From: Antilocapra americana
Taxonomy: Eukaryota; Chordata; Mammalia; Artiodactyla; Antilocapridae
Assembly (NCBI GenBank): GCA_007570785.1
Contig: ML660774.1
Coordinates: forward strand, 15,762,888-15,826,887
Reading direction: 5' to 3'
DNA: 64,000 nt
The notes beneath the pieces were generated by a model that did no database searches, had not been told where the DNA came from, and saw only the letters and a list, made by a program, of their open reading frames with translations. Both the position numbers and the translations under genes were made by a program. Positions 57,929 to 64,000 of this stretch are shown piece by piece (positions within the stretch are counted from its first letter, which is position 1; each line of letters starts with the position of its first letter).

Positions 57929-58892
57929 TACGTGTTCTTTGAAAAAATAAAAAAAAAAAATCTAATTTTAGCATCCTGCAAGATCCTAGATTTTTATCAG
58001 GAGCTGGATATTATCAACTCAGAGGTTTTATGATCTTTAAAATGGCACACCCAGGAGCCTCTGCCCACTTTGGAGATCTTCAGTTCTTGTTAGGTCCTTT
58101 GTATTGTTTTAACTTCCTCTGAACTTTCTGGATGAGGGGAGCTGGGGAAAGGCACGGCACCCACAAATCCGCCCAGCTACAGCCAGAAAGGGTGTCTTGC
58201 AGTCAGCCCCTGACTCCGGATGCAGAGAAAATGGTCATTTTCAGCCAAAGCAAACACTTCCCCATCTGGGAAACCCACCGAGTGACAAGCAGCGTCTGAT
58301 GGAGACATCACTCTCCAGTGCCCCCTCCCTGAGGGCTATTTGTCTGGAGGCTTTGGTGGGAGAGGAAAGAAGTCTGTCTGCCAAGATGTCATACTATCAC
58401 ATTTTTGCTTCCTGCAATGTGATCCTCATGGGTTTGGGTAGAAGCGATTACCCTGGCGCTTTCAAAGGAAAGTTGCTTCTGAAACCAGATTCTTCCTGCC
58501 AGAACCCTGACATGCCCTTATTAAGACCGATGAAATAATCTGCCGAGAACTGAACTCACAGACCTTTCTGACCAGCAATGAAAAGAAACCAGGCAGAGAC
58601 CTGAACTCCACTGAGCTTAGCTGTCAGGGATGCCCGACAAGGTTTGTGAGCAGGCTAGGTTCATGAGGTTTATGGAGTCTTTTTCCCAGAAAGACTGAGA
58701 AATTGTTTTGGAAAACTGAATTCCTGTTCTAAGAACATCACACTGAGAAGCAAATCAAAAGGAAGGCACTCTTGGGCCATTGCCAAGAAATAGAATGTGT
58801 CTTAAAGCTGGTCCAACTTTGGAGAAACCTGAACAGAACACTACATCATGGAAATTTTTGCTCAAGAGTATTCCTTTAAAAAAAATCACTAA
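57929..58892. other. Unassigned sequence
   Basis: No gene supported. The open frame 58197-58538 (113 codons) has no recognisable domain. Confidence 0.35.
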
Positions 58893-59405
58893 TAAGCTTT
58901 TTTAAAAAATTGGAGTATAGTTGTTCTATGGGGATCCCCACTCTAGTGGTAAAGAACCTCCCTGCAATGCAGGAGATATGGGTTCGAACCCTGGGTCAGG
59001 AAGATCCCTTGGAGGAGGAAATGGCAACCCACTCCAGTATTCTTGTCTGGAGAATCTCACAGACAGAAGAGCCTGGCAAGCTACAGTCCATATGGTTGCA
59101 AAGAGTCAGACACAACTGAAGTGACTTAGCACACACGCATGCTAAGCATACATAACTGTTTTACAACGTTGTGTTCCTGCTGTATAGCAAAGCGAATCAG
59201 CTATATATATACATACATCCCCTCTATCTTGGTTTTTCTTACCATTTAGGTTGCCACAGAGCATTGAGTCGAGTTCCCTGTGCAATACAGTAGGTTCTCA
59301 TTAGTTGGCCCTGCGCTACACAGTAGGTTCTCATTAGCTATTTGTTTTAGACATAGTAGTGTATATATGCCAATCCAATCTTCCAGTGCATCCTGCCTCC
59401 TTCCC
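58893..59405 (-). mobile_element. Old artiodactyl L1 3' UTR, reverse, split by Bov-tA
   Basis: ttggagtatagttg at the left, then after a SINE acaacgttgtgttcctgctg, gtatagcaaagcgaatcagc, tacagtaggttctcattag and cccattt-type blocks. A 30 bp stretch (cagtaggttctcattag) is duplicated at 59288-59337. Forward L1 sequence follows at 59415. Confidence 0.82.
58926..59140 (+). mobile_element. Bov-tA SINE, forward, in L1 3' UTR
   Basis: gggatccccactctagtggt head, full body, gagtcagacacaactgaagt tail. Confidence 0.93.
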
Positions 59406-59414
59406 CTCTTGGAA

Positions 59415-59480
59415 TCCATAAACTTGTTTAACCACTCTGGAGAACAGTATGGAAGTTCCTTTAGGAACTAAAAATAGAAC
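59415..59480 (+). mobile_element. L1 ORF2 fragment, forward
   Basis: ccactctggagaacagtatg, aagttcctttaggaactaaa. Abuts the reversed L1 3' UTR, as in a 5'-inverted element. Confidence 0.7.
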
Positions 59481-59484
59481 TACC

Positions 59485-61165
59485 ACAAACAAATGATTTG
59501 TAAGCTTATGTACACTTATGAATTCAGGTGGTTTTCATTAAATTTCACCCTATATTTTCCCTAAGCATTGAAGAACAATGCACCCCATACCCAAGTCCCA
59601 TGAAATTCTTTATTGCAAGGAACTTGGTGAATGTACTGCCTGGAGTCCTGCTAAGATGCCATGTGTCCAGCCTTGCAGCCCTGACTTAGCCAGGCTGAGT
59701 CCCATTTCAGAGGTTCAGTGCCAGACACATTGAGACAGCCACATTAGACACCTTCTGTACCATCGAGCTAGCATCTCAATGACATTCAGACTCAGCCTTA
59801 AAATCTCCCAGTGCAGGGTGAACAATAAGCAGCCTGAACAGTGTGAAAACTCTTGCTTCCTTTCTGCCCATGGAGCCTTGGTTTGGGGCAGGAGATGGAA
59901 TTTGGTGTTTGGAGGCGTCTGGCTGAGAAACCGCACTGCTCTCTCTGACCAGTTGTCCTGCCTGGGGCTGGGTGCCAGGGTGACAAGCCCGGGGGAGGAA
60001 GACACCTCAGGAGAGGGACTGTGGAGTCACAGTCATTTCAATGTGAGTATCTGCCTGGGACATTCCGCACGTGACTCCCTCTGCCCCTCCTTGCCCAGGC
60101 TTCAGTGCAGGGGAGGGGTTATTTGGCAACCAGTCAGGGCTGAGCAGAGGGCTGAGGAGACAGAATGCTTTTCCTTTGGGGGTGCTGTCTTTCTGGGAGT
60201 GCATCTAAGGTAATTCAATGGAAAACAGTGCTAACAAAACTCGTGGGCATCTGTTACAGCCCACCGCATTCCTGCACATTTCAGAGGGACAGATAGTGTT
60301 GGCGTGACATGCCTGTGAAACTGTAAAATGTTCCTTTGAATTCAGCTTTGGATATTAGTTGTAGAACTCACTATAGGCACTGTTGAAGTGGAAAAACAGA
60401 AAGACCCTTAGGTGTAAAAGACAGAGGCTTTGGGGGTCCCTGTGTGAATTGGGGTGTGCTATTTTTCAGGAACGTGGGTGACAGAATGCTGGGTTTGACC
60501 ACAGAAGACGTGGCTCCAGCCTGGGTGCTGTCACTCACCAGTCATAAGGACACTCCAGCAGGTCAGTTAGTCTCTCTAAGCTCTCTGTGTGCTCTGACTT
60601 TGGAGATGCTGAACCACCAGCGAGCGCTGGCATGCAACAAGGCTTGCGAAGGTGCTTTACCAGCTGTACGGACTTGGATGATGAGTGGGGCATTGTTTTT
60701 CACAAGCAGTGGTCCCAATCAGCCACTGTAAACCATGCATCATCCTCAATATCATCAACACATTGGTTAAGCACTGACTGTGTACAATATAAGAGACTGG
60801 GGTTGTTTGAGATATGGTCAATGTCCTCAGGGGGCTCAGGATCTACTTAGTGACAATGAATACACTCCATCATCATTCTTATTATAGTGAGAGAAAAATA
60901 GGACCCATCTCTCCATGACAGAGCCAAGAATGAGTCAAGAATACTGGGTCAAGGGTGACCTCCAAATGAAGAGAGGGCAGAGGTGAGATGGAAGCTAGCT
61001 TTCATGGGTGAGATAAGGCTTGAGCTGAATGTTGAAGGACAACCAGGGTGCTGATGGGTCCCCAGGAAATTTGTGACCACACAATGATGCTTGGTGGAGG
61101 TGGAAATTATGCAGTCTAGATCCCAGTCCTGCTTTACATTTCACCTATGAATTCACCTTTCCAGA
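59485..61165. other. Unassigned sequence
   Basis: About 1.7 kb. Open frames 59779-60213 (144 codons) and 60444-60731 have no recognisable domain. No nameable repeat, though 60560-60600 faintly resembles MIR. Confidence 0.35.
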
Positions 61166-61168
61166 CCT

Positions 61169-61940
61169 TCAGTTCAATTCAGTTGCTCAGTCATGTCCTA
61201 CTCTTTGTGACCCCATGGACTGCAGCACACCAGGCTTCCCTGTCCATCATGAACTCCCGGAGCTGACTCAAACTCATGTCCATTGATTGAGTTGGTGATG
61301 CCACCCAACCATCTCATCCTCTGTCGTCCCCTTCTCCTCCTCCAGCCTTCAGTCATTCCCAGCATCAGGGTCTTTTCAAATGAGTCAGTTCTTCACATCA
61401 GGTGGCCAAAATATTGAAGTTTCAGCTTCGGCATCAGTCCTTCCAATGAATATTCAGGACTGATTTCCTTTAGGATGGACTAGTTGGATCTCCTTGCAGT
61501 CCAAGAGACTCTCAAGAGTCTTCTCCAACACCGCAGTTCAGAAACAATCAGTTCTTCGGCACTCAGCTTTCTTTATAGTCCAACTCTCACATTCATACGT
61601 GACTACTGGGAAAACCAAAGCTTTGACTAGACAGACCTTTGTTGGCAAAGAAATGTCTCTGCTTTTTAACATGCTGTCTAGGTTGGTCATAGCTTTTCTT
61701 CCAAGGAGTAAGCATCTTTTAATTTCATGGCTGCAGTCACCATCTGCAGTGATTTTGAAGCCCCCCAAAATAAAGTCTCTCATTGTTTCCATTGTTTCCC
61801 CATCTATTCGTCATGAAGTGATGGGACCAGATGGAATGCAGAGTTCCAAAGAATAGCAAGGAGAGATAAGAAAGCCTTCCTCAGTAATCAATGCAAAGAA
61901 ATAGAGGAAAACAATAGAGTGGGAAAGACTAGAGATCTCT
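61169..61940 (-). mobile_element. BovB LINE, reverse, with inverted 5' piece and internal deletion
   Basis: Bases 61169-61834 are the reverse BovB 3' end (open reverse frame 61538-61792 is ORF2). Bases 61835-61940 are BovB in forward orientation from far upstream in ORF2 (gaatgcagagttccaaagaa, gaaagccttcctcagtaatc). The consensus between the two parts, more than 1 kb, is missing. This fits twin priming with deletion. Confidence 0.9.
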
Positions 61941-61944
61941 TGCA

Positions 61945-63620
61945 GACCTTGATTCCCTCTTAATATGTAGATTTCCTGTCTTGATTCCTACGTATATCAG
62001 ATGAATGGTGTACCACAGCAAAATGATAATTCAAACACCAGGACTTCAAGTGTTTTGGAAGAGTTAAATCAGGTAAACAAAGAGACTATTATTATGTCAC
62101 TCATACTTTTTCACTATTTTCATTAGACAGCTAGAGACTTCTGTTTATACAACCCAGGGAGTCTACGAATGAAAGGTTGCCTGGATGAAGGCATTCCTTT
62201 TTCAGTGCTCAGACCACAGAGGTGTGTGAGTGAAAGCTGGACAAAGAACCTGGATTACTTGCCCGGTTTCTGTTCACTAAGCCTCGTGGTGTCCACTTAC
62301 AGACACAATGATAGCAAACAGAGCCCCGCAGTAGCGTTCCCAGGGCTTGTGGTCTGCTCCTCACAGAATCACTCCAGGGATATTAAGCATCTCTTTTCTT
62401 CAGCCTTTCTTTCCCTTCATGGTAGTGTTGGAGGTACTACAGAAGAGAAATTCCAGACCTTCCAGGGCTTGTCCCTTGGAAGGTGATAATCCCTACTCTC
62501 CAGCAAATTGCTCCTGGAGAGGAGCTCCTAGAGAAAGCCCCTTTGTGGGAGCACTTGTGAGCTGGATTTGCTCAGCAATGCTTATCCTGCCCAAGGGGCA
62601 GCAACCCCCACGTCACAATGCCCTTGGTTTTCTTCATTGCAATGCTTTCTCTGATGGTCTGCTGCCTTTTCAGAGTTGAAAAGAGGGGGTGCTGCCTAGC
62701 AATCAGGGATCAGACAGGGCCCAGCAGCTGGCTCAGGGCCTTCTGCAGGATGAGGGCTGCAAACAAACTTGTGATTCATAGCTGAGGGGAGGCTGCCAGT
62801 TCCAGCTGCCAGGGTATGGTTGGCACTGGTCGAGAAGGTGCTCTCTGCTCTGTGCCCTTGTGTGCCTTCTGCACTGGAAACACAGCTCCCCACCCCCAGC
62901 TTCTCTCTCCCATTTCTTGTCTCCACGTGGAGCTGTTCGACTGGATGGAACAACCAGCAAAACCCTTCATTCTGTCTGTATTCAATCATGTACTTGAAAC
63001 AGCTCACGACTCATACTGAACTCAGTCAAGACCAATAGCATCAGGCTCCCTTTGTTGAAATGTTAACTCTAAGTTCTACAAACAATTTCCACAAGTGGAG
63101 TTCTTGTTGCTTACCTGGCACTGTCTACTGTTAGGGAAAAGCTACAGAAACACCAAGCCACAGAGCAGCACCATCTTTCCCCTCCTTGAACACTCTTTCT
63201 GGAAGACATCCCGGGAATGTTCTCCAAGACCTGGCTATAGTCAGGTAAGGGCTCAAGGCAGAGCTTATCAAAGAAGTGTTGGGTTCTAAGTGCAAGAACC
63301 AGCAGTACCACTCCACAGAGGAGTGAGGTGAAGGATAAAATTCATCATTAAACTTAGGGGGGTCTGCCGACTGAAGGCGGTTTGGGGCAGACCTTAGGAT
63401 TTCTATCTGGGACTGAAGACAGTTCATATCTTGCCATGGAAATGAAATTGGTTGAACTGAAGAGCCAAAGTCCTAAGAGATCATTAAAACTTTGGGGGAT
63501 GAACACTCTTCTAGCTGTGCAAATGATGCTTTTAAATACCTGGGTAGAAGGTGATGAAATCCTGTCAATTCTCTGAATCGAGTAAGAGATCAAGTTGCCT
63601 CCCCACTTGAAAATAGCTTC
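61945..63620. other. Unassigned sequence
   Basis: About 1.7 kb without a gene or repeat I can name. Open frames at 62169-62486, 62347-62679 and reverse 62696-63007 overlap in several frames without domains. Confidence 0.35.
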
Positions 63621-63621
63621 T

Positions 63622-63840
63622 GGGAGTTTCCCCAGTGGCTCAAGGGTAAAGAATCTGCTTGCCAAGCAGGAGATGCGAGTTCGATCCCTGGGTTGGAAGA
63701 TCCCCTGGAGAAGGAAATGGCAAACCACTCTAGTATTCTTGCCTGGGAAATCCCATGGACAGAGGAGCCTGGTGAACCCACCACCATCCGTGAGGTCACA
63801 AAAGAATCAGACAGGACTTACGACTAAACAGCAACAAAAA
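63622..63840 (+). mobile_element. Bov-tA SINE, forward
   Basis: gggagtttccccagtggctc head, gttcgatccctgggttggaa, tail with a small insertion near 63776-63790. Confidence 0.93.
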
Positions 63841-64000
63841 TGAAGCCAAGGACTGGGAATCCTTGAAAGACCCTAAGAAGTTTCTATCAGTTTGGGAACA
63901 CAAGTATTACCTACGGTGTGAAGATATAAACACCTGCTGAATGTGTGTCTGTAAATATTATGATTAGTAAAACTTCAAAAATTTTCATAAAACTCTTATA

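Noticed and set aside
60444..60850. Open frames of 95 and 87 codons as exons
   Set aside because: No domain, no supporting splice structure, and overlapping frames of similar length.

Overview
The window is nuclear DNA of a bovid ruminant, most likely cattle or a close relative. The evidence is the repeat content: seven BovB (RTE-type) LINE pieces, many Bov-tA and two Bov-A2 SINEs whose tails derive from BovB, tRNA-Glu-derived CHR-type SINEs, and several young L1 3' ends of the kind found in Bos. I see no intact host protein-coding gene. The long open frames are almost all LINE ORF2 or ERV remnants. The only host gene sequence I recognise is a dead processed copy of SNRPD1 (Sm D1) at about 22.72-23.30 kb.

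Layout. 1-14.2 kb: two partial class I (gammaretrovirus-like) endogenous retroviruses in the same orientation. Copy A gives RNase H/integrase at 1-800 and an env remnant at 3.6-4.0 kb. Copy B gives gag at 7.16-8.61 kb, a broken protease, a deleted RT, RNase H, env remnants and an LTR-like end at 13.5-14.1 kb. Both are broken by stops, frameshifts and later LINE/SINE insertions. 14.3-22.3 kb: one old L1 split by three insertions (BovB, Bov-tA, BovB); the first BovB is itself split by a younger L1 with a 5' inversion and an exact 13 bp target duplication. 22.3-25.9 kb: a second old L1 split by a 2.16 kb block that carries the SNRPD1 pseudogene. 25.9-27.3 kb: two near-identical L1 3' ends arranged as a palindrome around a 10-N gap, probably an assembly fold-back or an inverted duplication. 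27.3-29.2 kb: BovB plus Bov-tA. 29.2-64 kb: mostly unassigned intergenic or intronic-looking sequence sprinkled with SINEs, short L1/BovB ends, old DNA transposons (Tigger/MER2-like, MER5A-like, another hAT-like), a MIR, an LTR-like block at 46.8-47.3 kb, and a GC- and CpG-rich stretch at 52.05-52.72 kb that is the best candidate for a promoter.

How the parts relate. L1 ORF2 and BovB ORF2 reverse transcriptases are the machinery that makes the SINE and processed-pseudogene insertions seen here. Many insertions still show exact target-site duplications, which let the order of events be read. Four elements show a 5' inversion consistent with twin priming (BovB at 811-2908, L1 at 15943-18356, L1 at 56584-57128, BovB at 61169-61940) and a fifth is probable (58893-59480). 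I found no CRISPR, operon or other prokaryotic-type system and no convincing undescribed system. The points most worth a second look are the palindrome at the gap, the nested LINE stack, the SNRPD1 pseudogene with its duplicated 3' end, the tandem ERV arrangement and the CpG-rich block.
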